A DNA stretch of 64,000 nt, from assembly GCF_900060185.1 (NCBI RefSeq), contig NZ_FIZY01000018.1, forward strand, positions 1-64,000, in the 5' to 3' direction. The DNA is from Grimontia marina. Its GTDB lineage: Bacteria > Pseudomonadota > Gammaproteobacteria > Enterobacterales > Vibrionaceae. The notes under the pieces were generated by a model. That model had not been told where the DNA came from. It was given only the letters and a program-made list of their open reading frames with translations, and made no database searches. Within the stretch, counting starts at the first letter, position 1; each line of letters begins with the position of its first letter. Position numbers and translations under genes: made by a program. Below are positions 17,691-26,136 of this stretch, piece after piece.

Positions 17691-19226
17691 TTAAAGGATG
17701 TCTTTAGGCACAATTCTGCGCAGCTTTACCTTTAATTGTTTAGATGTCGACACCGTATCGTCCGGGTTGAATTCTTCGGTAATCCTCCAAGCATTCTCAG
17801 GTTCTAACTCTACTTCCATCGCTCGGCGAACATTCTCTGTGATTGGCGCAGAACTTATGATGGTAATGCTCTCGGTATTCAGATTTGCGCTTCTTGGGTC
17901 AAGGTTGTAGGTGCCAATGACAGTCGTATGATTATCGATAGTCATGGTCTTTGCATGAAGTCCAAAGATGGGTTGGGAAGGTAACCGCTTAACCATATGC
18001 TCTGTCATCACCCGCTGTCTTACCTTCGCATCAGGTTTAAATTCGTAGATCTCGACACCGGTATCCAGCAGTGCTTTTCGGTCTCTTTGATAACCGCTAA
18101 ACGCCTCCAAGTTGTCATTAGATGCAAGGCTGTTAGTGAGGATTTTTATCGAGATACCGCGTCCGACAAGCTCCTTTAAAAATACCCTGTCACGCGCTGT
18201 TGTTACTAAATACGGGGTTTGGATAAGAATGCTGTCTTTTGCACTGTCAGCGAGTTCAACCAGTTTATCCTGAGTAATACTGCCACCACTAAGGAACGCA
18301 CGCTTATCATTCTTGCCCGGTTTATCGTATACATATTCCACATCTTCAATAAACCGAAACTTACCTTGCTTTTCGAGATGGCGAAATGTCTCAGGCACTT
18401 TCTCGATTTCAGCGCGAATTTCAGGATTAAAGTTTTCGGGGTTGCATGCATAAGCATGTAGACGAGAGAAATCAGGGTTGGTGGAGAAAGCGTCTTCAGG
18501 GAAAAGCTTCTCAACGCTAACGCTTAAATCATGTTGCCAATATTCTTCAAAAGAGGTTGTCAGCGACTTAACTTCTTTGCCTGCCAAGAATACGTCTCTG
18601 TCTCTGAAGTTATAGGCATGATCGAAGCCAAAATATTCGTCGGCGATATTGCGCCCGCCAGTAATGGCCACTTGATTATCCACCACAAAAATTTTGTTGT
18701 GCATTCTTTGGTTCAAACCATGGAAATCGGTCAGCAGTACTTTGATTTTTTCGGCGAGGTTTTTTCCGATATTCACATTGGGGTTGTATATCTTGATCTC
18801 TATGTTTTCATGACCGGCCAGAATAAGCAGTTCGTCACCGCGGGCTTCTATCATAAGGTCATCGACAAGAACACGGACTTTTACGCCTCGCTCAGCCGCT
18901 TTAACCAGCATATCACTCGCAATCAGCCCTATGTTGTCCACGGAAAAGATAAAGTACTGAATATCTATCGATTTCTCTGCGCTTTCGGTCAGCCAAGCCC
19001 GCGACATCATAGCTTCAGCGCCCTGCTCGAGAACATAAACGCCAGTTTTAGCGCTAAGTTCATCTTCGTAAGGTGCTAAGTAGGATGAGAGGGGTTGACG
19101 CTCTATCTTGGATTGCCCATCACAATGGTTTTTCTGAGACAGTGGCACGCTATCTGGTGGAGTATCGCAGCCTAAGAGTAGGAAGGATAACGAAAGCATA
19201 CTGATTTTAATCGAGGAGATTGCCAA
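17691..19226 (-). CDS. Phospholipase D-family lipoprotein, cardiolipin-synthase C-like
   Basis: A 511-residue protein with a lipoprotein signal peptide (lipobox LLLGC near residue 19) and two HKD catalytic motifs. The first is MHNKIFVVDNQVAITGGRN and the second LHAKTMTIDNHTTVIGTYN followed by DPRSANLNTE. This two-HKD layout with an N-terminal TESAEKSIDIQYFIF region is that of ClsC (YmdC), which joins phosphatidylglycerol and phosphatidylethanolamine to form cardiolipin. The lipid anchor would place it on the periplasmic side of the envelope. No ymdB-like partner gene is next to it. A general phospholipase D role is the alternative. Confidence 0.87.
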   Translation of the reverse strand: MAISSIKISMLSLSFLLLGCDTPPDSVPLSQKNHCDGQSKIERQPLSSYLAPYEDELSAKTGVYVLEQGAEAMMSRAWLTESAEKSIDIQYFIFSVDNIGLIASDMLVKAAERGVKVRVLVDDLMIEARGDELLILAGHENIEIKIYNPNVNIGKNLAEKIKVLLTDFHGLNQRMHNKIFVVDNQVAITGGRNIADEYFGFDHAYNFRDRDVFLAGKEVKSLTTSFEEYWQHDLSVSVEKLFPEDAFSTNPDFSRLHAYACNPENFNPEIRAEIEKVPETFRHLEKQGKFRFIEDVEYVYDKPGKNDKRAFLSGGSITQDKLVELADSAKDSILIQTPYLVTTARDRVFLKELVGRGISIKILTNSLASNDNLEAFSGYQRDRKALLDTGVEIYEFKPDAKVRQRVMTEHMVKRLPSQPIFGLHAKTMTIDNHTTVIGTYNLDPRSANLNTESITIISSAPITENVRRAMEVELEPENAWRITEEFNPDDTVSTSKQLKVKLRRIVPKDIL

Positions 19227-19504
19227 CTGATTCTATGTCCATTTAGTCTGATTCTTAACCACTTATTGAACATACACAAAGGGGTGGTTGTTGTCACTTC
19301 TTGCCACTTCAATAACGCACTGACCTTAAGCAACTTTTGTACAGCGTCTCGGCCTTTACTCTTTTGGTGATGCTAGGGGCTGTTGACTGGGTGTTTTTCT
19401 TTAAGCCGCCCATGCGGGAAAAGTGATGATAGCGAAACAGACAAATAAAGTTCCCAAAGATTTTTGTTTTTAATTTAGAGAAAAAGCACTACTATGGCGG
19501 CGTT

Positions 19505-19687
19505 TTGGGGAGTAGTCACTTCGTCGCGCTGTCGTCATCCCGTAGCTTATTGCTTCCGGCACGCGAGAACATTCACACAGAGTGTTTTGACAAGACCAAC
19601 GCACACACTTGCTTTAACTTTCGTTTTTAGCTGTGCGGTTGGTTAGGCGATCCCCCTCTCCTGCAACCTCCGCATGCTGGAGGTACC
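19505..19687 (+). ncRNA. yybP-ykoY manganese riboswitch leader of the TerC/Alx gene
   Basis: The leader starts with GGGGAGTAG (19507-19515) and ends with CTCCTGCAACCTCCGC (19660-19675). These are the conserved 5' and 3' arms of the yybP-ykoY class, which precedes alx in E. coli. The last element, ACCTCC (19666-19671), pairs perfectly with GGAGGT (19679-19684) and would hide the only Shine-Dalgarno sequence 4 nt before the ATG. Binding of manganese, or alkaline pH during transcription, is expected to free the site. The inner helices were not folded in detail. Confidence 0.82.
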
Positions 19688-20650
19688 ATGTTCCTAAGCG
19701 AACTTTTCTCAGGTTATGAAGGCCTGTTAGTTCTCACACTTCTGATGCTCGGCATCGACTTGCTACTGACCCGCGGAAAAATCAGTTTCCGTAGTGCTGC
19801 TGTGTGGAGTGTTTTCTGGTTTGCGCTGGCGTTTGCCTTCGCTGCAGCGATTTATTTTTTCTGGCCGTACATGGCACCAAGCAGTGGCTTAACCAATGGT
19901 GAAGCGGCGACGTCATTTGTCACCGGTTACCTGCTTGAAAAGTCACTCAGTGTCGACAACCTGTTTGTCTTTGCGCTGATCTTTGCCCAATTCAAAGTGC
20001 CAGAGAAAAATGTTCCCCGCATTCTGATGTTGGGAATTGTGGGCGCCCTTATCCTTCGCGGTATTATGATATCACTGGGCGCGCCGTTGATTGCCCAGTT
20101 CCACGTCATTTTGTATCTGTTCGGTTTCTTCCTGATCTGGACCGGCGTACAAATGTGGCGTCAGCATGGTGAAGATAACGAGTCGTTCTCAGACAGCTTT
20201 GCGGTACGGTTGGTAAAACGCTTCCTGCGTGTTAGCCCGGATTACCATGGCAATAAGCTGTTCATCCGCGATGCGGTGGGTATCCTTGCTACCCCAATGC
20301 TGGTAGTGGTGATGGTGATTGCCATGACCGACGTGATGTTCGCACTGGATTCTATCCCTGCGATTTTCGCTGTAACTCAAGAACCCTACCTGGTACTGGC
20401 AGCTAACGTATTCGCTCTGCTAGGCCTTCGCTCTCTTTACTTTGTGCTGGGCGGTATGCTGAACAAGTTTGCTTATCTGCACCATACGCTGGCATTCATG
20501 CTGTGCTTTATCGGTGTAAAAATGCTGCTTATTGACACGCCGTTCGCTATCGCAACGCCCGTGTCTCTGGGTGTGATTGTCAGCTCACTGGCGATTGGTA
20601 TTGGTGCATCTATCTGGAAACAACGTCAGGTAGAAAAATTGGCACACTAA
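19688..20650 (+). CDS. alx: TerC/Alx-family integral membrane protein, probable manganese exporter
   Basis: A 320-residue protein with about nine membrane segments, matching the Alx branch of the TerC family. Key acidic residues lie in membrane spans, as in YLLEKSLSVDNLFVFALIF near residue 81 and MTDVMFALDSIPAIFAVT near residue 218; these are the family's likely metal-binding sites. In E. coli Alx exports manganese and is induced by alkaline pH and manganese through its riboswitch leader, and the same kind of leader precedes this gene. It stands alone, with a terminator right after it. Confidence 0.92.
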   Translation: MFLSELFSGYEGLLVLTLLMLGIDLLLTRGKISFRSAAVWSVFWFALAFAFAAAIYFFWPYMAPSSGLTNGEAATSFVTGYLLEKSLSVDNLFVFALIFAQFKVPEKNVPRILMLGIVGALILRGIMISLGAPLIAQFHVILYLFGFFLIWTGVQMWRQHGEDNESFSDSFAVRLVKRFLRVSPDYHGNKLFIRDAVGILATPMLVVVMVIAMTDVMFALDSIPAIFAVTQEPYLVLAANVFALLGLRSLYFVLGGMLNKFAYLHHTLAFMLCFIGVKMLLIDTPFAIATPVSLGVIVSSLAIGIGASIWKQRQVEKLAH

Positions 20651-20660
20651 CAATCAAAAC

Positions 20661-20681
20661 AAGGCACTCTCAAGGTGCCTT
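20661..20681. terminator. Terminator between Alx gene and DUF3307 gene
   Basis: Stem AAGGCAC/GTGCCTT with a 7-nt loop, followed by TATTTCTAT, between convergent genes. Confidence 0.75.
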
Positions 20682-20700
20682 ATTTCTATAAGTCAGTTTG

Positions 20701-21426
20701 TTAAAGCTTACCGAGATAGTCTCCGAGCAAACCACAACCTATGCCAAACATAGCGCTCGCGAATGTCCCTAGCATCACATATTCTGTGAACATCCTACTT
20801 CCATGATCTTTCAGATCCCCAAACCGAAAAACCGACTTGGCAGCTAATACCAAAGCGACCCCGGGCAATTGACCCCAAAGCACAAAAGTCACAATCAGTG
20901 TCCGTTCAAAATAGCCAATGAAGGTACCTGCTTCCTTCAATGGGCGGTTTGAAGCTGCATCTTCGGTTGCGGTTAGTTCTTGTGCCCAATTCTGCAAAAT
21001 CAAAGCAATGGCTGAAGAAGACGGTTTGAGAGCAAGCAGATAAGCCAAGGTCCAACATAGCAAAGTCTGCCATTTGACGGACACCATTGCTTCCCATGCA
21101 ATATGCCGCTGATCAGGATTCACAGCAAAAGCAGTAATAAGTGAAATAAGAACAATATGCAGGGTAAACTTGAGCAACATACCGCGAAGCCTTTCAGCAG
21201 GCATGGTCATACAGTAGCTGAGCACCAGATATTGGACAGCTAACGCGAACGTCGCGATGAAAACGGTCAGGATTGATGCTACCACAGCAGTGAATGCGAC
21301 AAACGCTAAGCCTGCCTGCAATACAGTCACCAGAAATAACCCTTTCCGCTTGGATTCCATGATTGGGAAAAGATAAAACTCAGAGAATATGTGGATGACC
21401 ACCAGAACGAGTATTAAGGTCAGCAA
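20701..21426 (-). CDS. DUF3307-family membrane protein, partner of SatD
   Basis: A 241-residue membrane protein with roughly six hydrophobic segments, opening with LTLILVLVVIHIFSEFYL. It resembles the DUF3307 group often encoded beside SatD. The start codon is TTG and overlaps the end of the satD gene by 7 nt, so the two are translated as a unit. The C-terminal part (GQLPGVALVLAAKSVFRFGDLKD) is the best conserved stretch I recognise. No enzymatic motif is visible. Its function is unknown; membrane transport or sensing linked to SatD is only a guess. Confidence 0.75.
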   Translation of the reverse strand: MLTLILVLVVIHIFSEFYLFPIMESKRKGLFLVTVLQAGLAFVAFTAVVASILTVFIATFALAVQYLVLSYCMTMPAERLRGMLLKFTLHIVLISLITAFAVNPDQRHIAWEAMVSVKWQTLLCWTLAYLLALKPSSSAIALILQNWAQELTATEDAASNRPLKEAGTFIGYFERTLIVTFVLWGQLPGVALVLAAKSVFRFGDLKDHGSRMFTEYVMLGTFASAMFGIGCGLLGDYLGKL

Positions 21427-22061
21427 AACATTCCATTCCTTTGATATCTAATCAGCCTGTCAGCATACCATCTGAGTGTTTCGTCAATACGTACATAATT
21501 GGCACGGTTGATAATTCTTGTGAATGCACTTCGACTTACACCGAAATTCTCAGCCAGTTCAGCATGCTGCTTTGATGGATTATCGAGCCAGAGTAATAAA
21601 GCTCGTGCCATTTTCGCCGTCATTTGGCTCAAATGATCATCAAGAAAAGACAAGACGATTTTCACATCGCTGGTGAAAGGTTCACTGTCCGCAGAAAAGG
21701 CCAATCTGGTACTTTTCATCGCATCCAAATTTCTGCCTGACAGCGTAAATGCCTCGGAGTTATTCGATATACGAACGGGTAGCTCTCGCTCGGTGGCTTC
21801 TGCTACAGACAATGACAATCTGGCATCCTGTCCCAGCGATAACAAGGAAAGTCTTAGTATGATTGCCATCTTCACCAGTGATGCAGGCTCAACCGTGTAT
21901 ATTTGAAATGCGTCACCCCGGTAGATTTCGCCTTTCGCGGATTCTCCAAATACAGAAAAGCACTGTTCAATCGCTTCTATGCATCGGCGACGCAGTGTTT
22001 CTTCCATTTCTGTTGAACCGACTAAATCCCCGGTGATCACGCCAGCTATACTGATGCTCAT
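21420..22061 (-). CDS. SatD-family protein with C-terminal helix-turn-helix
   Basis: A 213-residue protein that begins ISIAGVITGDLVGS, typical of SatD. The last 60 residues read like a DNA-binding region: QHAELAENFGVSRSAFTRII has the spacing of a helix-turn-helix. The gene has a good GGAGG site just upstream, and its whole 68-bp promoter gap is filled by a regular GTTAC/GTAAC array, so autoregulation by this protein is an attractive idea. It overlaps the downstream membrane-protein gene by 7 nt. SatD's biochemical role is not established. Confidence 0.8.
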   Translation of the reverse strand: MSISIAGVITGDLVGSTEMEETLRRRCIEAIEQCFSVFGESAKGEIYRGDAFQIYTVEPASLVKMAIILRLSLLSLGQDARLSLSVAEATERELPVRISNNSEAFTLSGRNLDAMKSTRLAFSADSEPFTSDVKIVLSFLDDHLSQMTAKMARALLLWLDNPSKQHAELAENFGVSRSAFTRIINRANYVRIDETLRWYADRLIRYQRNGMFC

Positions 22062-22072
22062 GCAACCTCCAA

Positions 22073-22133
22073 GTTACATAAATAAGTAACATAACTAAAT
22101 GTTACGCCTTTGTGTAACTTTGTCAAAGGTTAC
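22073..22133. promoter_or_regulatory. Regular GTTAC/GTAAC operator array before satD
   Basis: Five alternating 5-bp boxes: GTTAC 22073, GTAAC 22086, GTTAC 22101, GTAAC 22114, GTTAC 22129. Start-to-start distances are 13, 15, 13 and 15 bp, so the pattern repeats every 28 bp. The array fills the gap between the ParA stop and the satD ribosome site. It looks like a cooperative repressor operator covering the satD promoter. Confidence 0.65.
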
Positions 22134-22930
22134 GCTGTTTTATCGCGTAATGGCTCTTCTTCTGAGCTTTCTAATTGGTCGTATAACGCCTGAAAGCTCT
22201 CGGATAGCTTGTGTTTAGGCGCAAAATGCATGAGTGGCTTTTGGTGGTAATGCGACTCTTTCATTTTGACCGATTGCGGAATAAAAGGCTCCAGCAACGG
22301 CAAACCTAACTCTCTCACATTCTCGATGATTTGCCCTGGGAACTTCGCCTGCGCGTTGAACATGTTGACCACCACCCCTTCCAGCATCAGCTTGCGGTTG
22401 TGATCATCACGCAGCTCGGCAAGGTTGTCCATCAAGGTCAACAGTGCCTGGTGGGAGAAGCTATCGCAATCAAATGGGATCAGCAGTTTATGGGCGGCAA
22501 TCAGGCCCGCTTTACTGTAGAAATTGAGATTGGGTGGCGTATCGATATAAATGCGATCATATTCTTTTTCGAGCTCATCTAACGCATCACGTAGTTTGTA
22601 AATCTTGTATCGCCGCTCCAGCTCAGGCTCTAAGGTAGCAAGCCTCGGGCTTGAAGGAATGATATCGAGGTTTTCGTAAGCTGTTGCTTGGGGAAAGTTT
22701 TTGATTGGGGTTGATACAGAAAACCAGGAAACAGTTTGGTCGAGAAGATCAGCTATCGTTCTATCGTTCTTCGCGTTGATATCAACACCCAGATAGTGGC
22801 TGCTGTTACCCTGAATATCGAGGTCAATAAGCAGAGTTTTCTTGCCACTTGCCGCACTTAACGCTGCAAGGTTAACCGAAATACTGGACTTACCTACACC
22901 GCCCTTCTGATTGAAGATGATTCTTCGCAT
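22130..22930 (-). CDS. Orphan ParA/Soj-family ATPase
   Basis: A 266-residue P-loop ATPase with the deviant Walker A FNQKGGVGKSS, in which the first lysine marks the ParA/MinD group. It also has LLIDLDIQGNSS (Walker A') and YDRIYIDTPPNLNFYS (Walker B). There is no parB gene next to it, so it is unlikely to be the main chromosome-partition ParA. Such orphans often position other cargo such as chemotaxis or polar complexes. The ATG at 22930 is preferred to the TTG at 22945, because the GGAAGGG upstream serves it well and would lie inside the longer form. The stop codon overlaps the fifth GTTAC box of the satD operator. Confidence 0.88.
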   Translation of the reverse strand: MRRIIFNQKGGVGKSSISVNLAALSAASGKKTLLIDLDIQGNSSHYLGVDINAKNDRTIADLLDQTVSWFSVSTPIKNFPQATAYENLDIIPSSPRLATLEPELERRYKIYKLRDALDELEKEYDRIYIDTPPNLNFYSKAGLIAAHKLLIPFDCDSFSHQALLTLMDNLAELRDDHNRKLMLEGVVVNMFNAQAKFPGQIIENVRELGLPLLEPFIPQSVKMKESHYHQKPLMHFAPKHKLSESFQALYDQLESSEEEPLRDKTA

Positions 22931-23305
22931 CGTTTTCCCTTCCAATGGTTTGAAACAGCACGACTACGAACTGTGCATACTCAACCAGTAGCTTAACAAG
23001 ACCAGCAAAAGAAAAAGTGAAGATGTGTCTCGAATATACCCAGAAACAGCGGACGGCAGACACATAGTGAATGGTGAATGGTGAATGGTGAATACGAAAC
23101 TATCGAATTCAGATATCTGACAACCCTGAATATTTGCCCAAGACCTACCTTGCACTAAACAAAGCAATAACAAAGAAAGGCTCTAATTTTCAAAAGGTTT
23201 GGGATATTTGGGAAAATCTTCAAATGTGAGAGAGACATACAGTGCTTGCATGAATCCTAAGTGCCATACTACCTAATCAATAATTATTACGTTGGAGAGA
23301 CCTTC
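22931..23305. other. Gap between ParA and MscS genes, with a 7-bp tandem repeat
   Basis: No convincing gene. Four head-to-tail copies of GTGAATG (the last ending in A) lie at 23067-23094. The rest is A/T-rich and must hold the divergent promoters of the ParA and MscS genes. Short frames here lack ribosome sites. Confidence 0.6.
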
Positions 23306-25006
23306 ATGATCCCCCGTTGGCGTACCGCATCAACTTTGCCTTTATTACTCCTTCTTTTTTCGTCTTCACTTGCCAGCTTTGCAAGCGCTGAAACAGCCTC
23401 TCTCTCCACTGAGACAGCAAGTGCAGCCAGTCAGTGGGAATCTAAAGTCAACAATCTAAATAGTGAACTCAGTGATCTTGTTGAGCTACAAGCCAAAGCC
23501 AGTGGCGAAGATAAGTTGGCACTGCAACTTCAAATGTTTCAGAAGAATGAGGAGTTGCGTTCAATCATCGCCAGCGGCGTAGAAAATGACAGCTTTGACC
23601 GACCATTTCTGATCAAAGAAATCAAACAGCAACAGAGTTACGCGGAGCAAGGGGTAAAATACCTAATAGAACGTACTTCCAAACTTTCCGCACAACTGAG
23701 CGAAGCAAAAAGCGAGGACAAGTTCGCCATTCTGTCAGAATACGAAGAATCCCGTAAATACCTCGACAGCATGTACGAAGAGCAAGCACAGAACATCGAC
23801 TGGCTGAAAATACTCAATGCTATCGACCCGGCGGCAGAAGAGGCTTTTAAAAAAGAAATTAGCCGTCGAACCGAGCAAATTGCTGCCAACGTCGAATACC
23901 TTCGCCAACAACTGAGCGTGGATGAAGCCCAATTGAAAGTCGCGCCGGAATCTGAAAAAGCCGCAATACAGCTCAGGCAGCTCATCACCCAACGTCGTAT
24001 GGCGATCACCACCCACAGTCTTTCTGTGATGATTGACCTTTCAGACAGAGTCGGCCTTGAAACGGCAGAATACAAACGCCTTTACTTTGAAGCGACCGGC
24101 AGTGTGACGCAGGATTTGCTGAGTGGTGACGTACTTCTATCGATCGTTAAGACCTGGTCAAGCAAGTTCTGGAATTGGTTTGTTGAAAATGCGCCACAAC
24201 ATATTTTCCAGCTCTTCGTCTTTTTGATCATTCTGCTTATTGCCCGACAAATCGCGAACCTGACGCGCAAAGTTGTGAAGAAAGCAGTGGCGGCGAAGAA
24301 CCTCAAGTTCTCGGTATTAATGCAGGACTTTTTCATCTCTATGTCCGCTAAAGCCGTTTGGTTTATTGGTATTCTGATCGCCCTATCCCAGATTGGTCTG
24401 AACCTTACACCTATTCTAACGGGTTTTGGTATCGCTGGTGTTATCGTCGGTTTCGCTCTGCAAGATACACTCTCTAACTTCGCAGCAGGCATGATGCTTT
24501 TGATTTATCGCCCGTTTGATGTCGGGGATTTTGTTCAGGCTGGTGGCGTTGAGGGTAAGGTGAGCCATATGAGCTTGGTAAACACCACCATCAAAACCTT
24601 TGATAACCAAATCATTATTGTGCCAAACAGCAAGATCTGGGGCGACGTGATTAAAAACGTGACCCATGAAAGGGTTCGACGTGTCGATATGGTTTTCGGC
24701 GTTAGCTACAGTGATGACGTGGAATATGTAGAAAAGGTACTGACTGACATTATTAGCAACCATCCTGCTGTTCTGCGTGCACCCGAGCCGATGATTAAAT
24801 TACACGTACTCAACAGTTCTTCTGTTGATTTTATCGTTCGCCCTTGGGTCAAGACCGATGACTATTGGGATGTTTACTGGGATGTGACGAGAGAAGTGAA
24901 AATACGCTTCGACAATGAAGGTATTTCTATCCCTTTCCCACAACAGGATGTGCACCTTCATATGGCATCAGGTCAATTGCCCTCACCAGCAGAAAAAGAA
25001 GCCTAA
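23306..25006 (+). CDS. MscS-family mechanosensitive channel with periplasmic coiled-coil domain
   Basis: A 566-residue protein. A signal peptide ends near FASAET, then residues about 30-255 are a charged, heptad-rich periplasmic region. A membrane part follows, with hydrophobic segments near residues 295, 345 and 380. The pore helix region is LTGFGIAGVIVGFALQDTLSNFAAGMML, with the Gly/Ala packing of MscS TM3, followed by the beta domain (PFDVGDFVQAGG) and the cytoplasmic cage. The channel relieves osmotic downshock. GGAGAG lies 7 nt before the ATG at 23306, so this start replaces a longer frame from 23261. The large extra N-terminal domain is like that of MscK/YbiO relatives. Confidence 0.92.
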   Translation: MIPRWRTASTLPLLLLLFSSSLASFASAETASLSTETASAASQWESKVNNLNSELSDLVELQAKASGEDKLALQLQMFQKNEELRSIIASGVENDSFDRPFLIKEIKQQQSYAEQGVKYLIERTSKLSAQLSEAKSEDKFAILSEYEESRKYLDSMYEEQAQNIDWLKILNAIDPAAEEAFKKEISRRTEQIAANVEYLRQQLSVDEAQLKVAPESEKAAIQLRQLITQRRMAITTHSLSVMIDLSDRVGLETAEYKRLYFEATGSVTQDLLSGDVLLSIVKTWSSKFWNWFVENAPQHIFQLFVFLIILLIARQIANLTRKVVKKAVAAKNLKFSVLMQDFFISMSAKAVWFIGILIALSQIGLNLTPILTGFGIAGVIVGFALQDTLSNFAAGMMLLIYRPFDVGDFVQAGGVEGKVSHMSLVNTTIKTFDNQIIIVPNSKIWGDVIKNVTHERVRRVDMVFGVSYSDDVEYVEKVLTDIISNHPAVLRAPEPMIKLHVLNSSSVDFIVRPWVKTDDYWDVYWDVTREVKIRFDNEGISIPFPQQDVHLHMASGQLPSPAEKEA

Positions 25007-25011
25007 AACGA

Positions 25012-25037
25012 GAAAGCGCCTCAATCGAGGCGCTTTC
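25012..25037. terminator. Bidirectional terminator after MscS gene
   Basis: Perfect 11-bp stem GAAAGCGCCTC/GAGGCGCTTTC with a 4-nt loop; it serves the MscS gene and the convergent small gene at 25043. Confidence 0.85.
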
Positions 25038-25042
25038 AGATT

Positions 25043-25330
25043 CTATCTGGATTTTACAAACAAACCCTTAAGCCATTTGTATATAAGAATCAGGCTGTAG
25101 TACGGATTGGTTGAAGCGTTATATTCCTCTAGCGCATGGATGTAATTCGATTTGTACTTCTCTACCGCTTCATGAGCTGAATCTGCATATATCGAGTCAT
25201 CTTCTACTTCATATCCCTGAGCCAGCAAAGCATCCTTTTCTACCAGGAAGGTGTTTGAAGCCATATCCAAATAGGTAAACTTTTGTCTGTTGGAATTTGG
25301 AATGGTGAAGAACTGATATTTGTTAGCCAT
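25043..25330 (-). CDS. Small conserved-looking protein of unknown function
   Basis: A 95-residue soluble protein, tyrosine-rich and acidic in its middle part (GYEVEDDSIYADSAHEAVEKY). I do not recognise a family. AGGGGA lies 6 nt before the ATG, which supports translation. It is the last gene of a minus-strand run after the metallophosphoesterase, 43 bp away, and ends at a strong shared terminator. The C-terminus (LILIYKWLKGLFVKSR) is hydrophobic and basic and could touch the membrane. Confidence 0.6.
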   Translation of the reverse strand: MANKYQFFTIPNSNRQKFTYLDMASNTFLVEKDALLAQGYEVEDDSIYADSAHEAVEKYKSNYIHALEEYNASTNPYYSLILIYKWLKGLFVKSR

Positions 25331-25373
25331 TAACGTCCCCTAAATTGATTAATAGGCGGCGAAATCGCGTTGC

Positions 25374-26120
25374 TCAGTTAACTGCACGTCCTGTGCTTAG
25401 GAACGAAACCCAGTCATCACGATTTCTGCTTTTTGCAGCTTCAACGGCTTTGCGAACATCGTAATCAATTCGCTTGTGGTTCACGCTCCAACTTCTCCCA
25501 CTTCCCTCTACGATCGCGTAAGAGGCATGATGGCTAAAGTTTTCCATCGCATGAACCCAAGGTTCGTCATCCTTGTAGGCAGGAAGTCCCACACTGCCAG
25601 GATTAACAATGAGTTGATTGCTGCGCGTCGAAACTGATCTAGCTAAATGGGTATGACCGCAACAAATTAGGTGGCTTGGATTGCCCGCCAGTAACGCCAT
25701 AATGTCATCGTTACTTCTCAATACGGGACTTCCACTTGACGCGTCTTCCAACAGGTACACCAAATCGTTTTCCGGTGTGCCGTGGCAGAAAAATATATCC
25801 TCATTAAATTGTATGGTAGGTGGCAGTGACTTCATCCAGTCAAGGGGCGCTGTACCGAGATCATCCAGAATAAACTGCATCGTCGGGTTTGAAGCTATCT
25901 CCGCTTCCTGCGCCTCATAAATCTGTCTGTCCTGATTGCCACGAATGGTGACAATTTCATTCTGCATCAATAGATTAAACGTATCACGAGGGGCGATAGG
26001 TCCGTACAAGATATCACCAAGATTGACGATTACATCAACACATTCTCGACGAATATCACGCAACACTGCATCCAATGCAAAAACGTTGCTGTGAATGTCC
26101 GAAAGCAAAGCTAAACGCAT
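25374..26120 (-). CDS. Metallophosphoesterase (calcineurin-like, YfcE/MJ0936 type)
   Basis: A 248-residue phosphoesterase with the full set of metal ligands: D-x-H in LLSDIHSN, GDILYGP, GNQD, and GHTHLA near residue 170, with CHGTPEND between. The fold matches small bacterial phosphodiesterases. The frame stays open upstream for another 107 codons, but that part is the shadow of the neighbouring gene; the family start MRLALLSDIHSN is at 26120. The gene begins 16 bp after the GFA-family gene, so they are probably co-transcribed. Its substrate is not known. Confidence 0.88.
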   Translation of the reverse strand: MRLALLSDIHSNVFALDAVLRDIRRECVDVIVNLGDILYGPIAPRDTFNLLMQNEIVTIRGNQDRQIYEAQEAEIASNPTMQFILDDLGTAPLDWMKSLPPTIQFNEDIFFCHGTPENDLVYLLEDASSGSPVLRSNDDIMALLAGNPSHLICCGHTHLARSVSTRSNQLIVNPGSVGLPAYKDDEPWVHAMENFSHHASYAIVEGSGRSWSVNHKRIDYDVRKAVEAAKSRNRDDWVSFLSTGRAVN

Positions 26121-26136
26121 TGGCACATCCTTATAT

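Noticed and set aside
23067-23094. Heptamer repeat as a CRISPR-like array
   Set aside because: The units are 7 bp with no spacers, so it is a simple tandem repeat.
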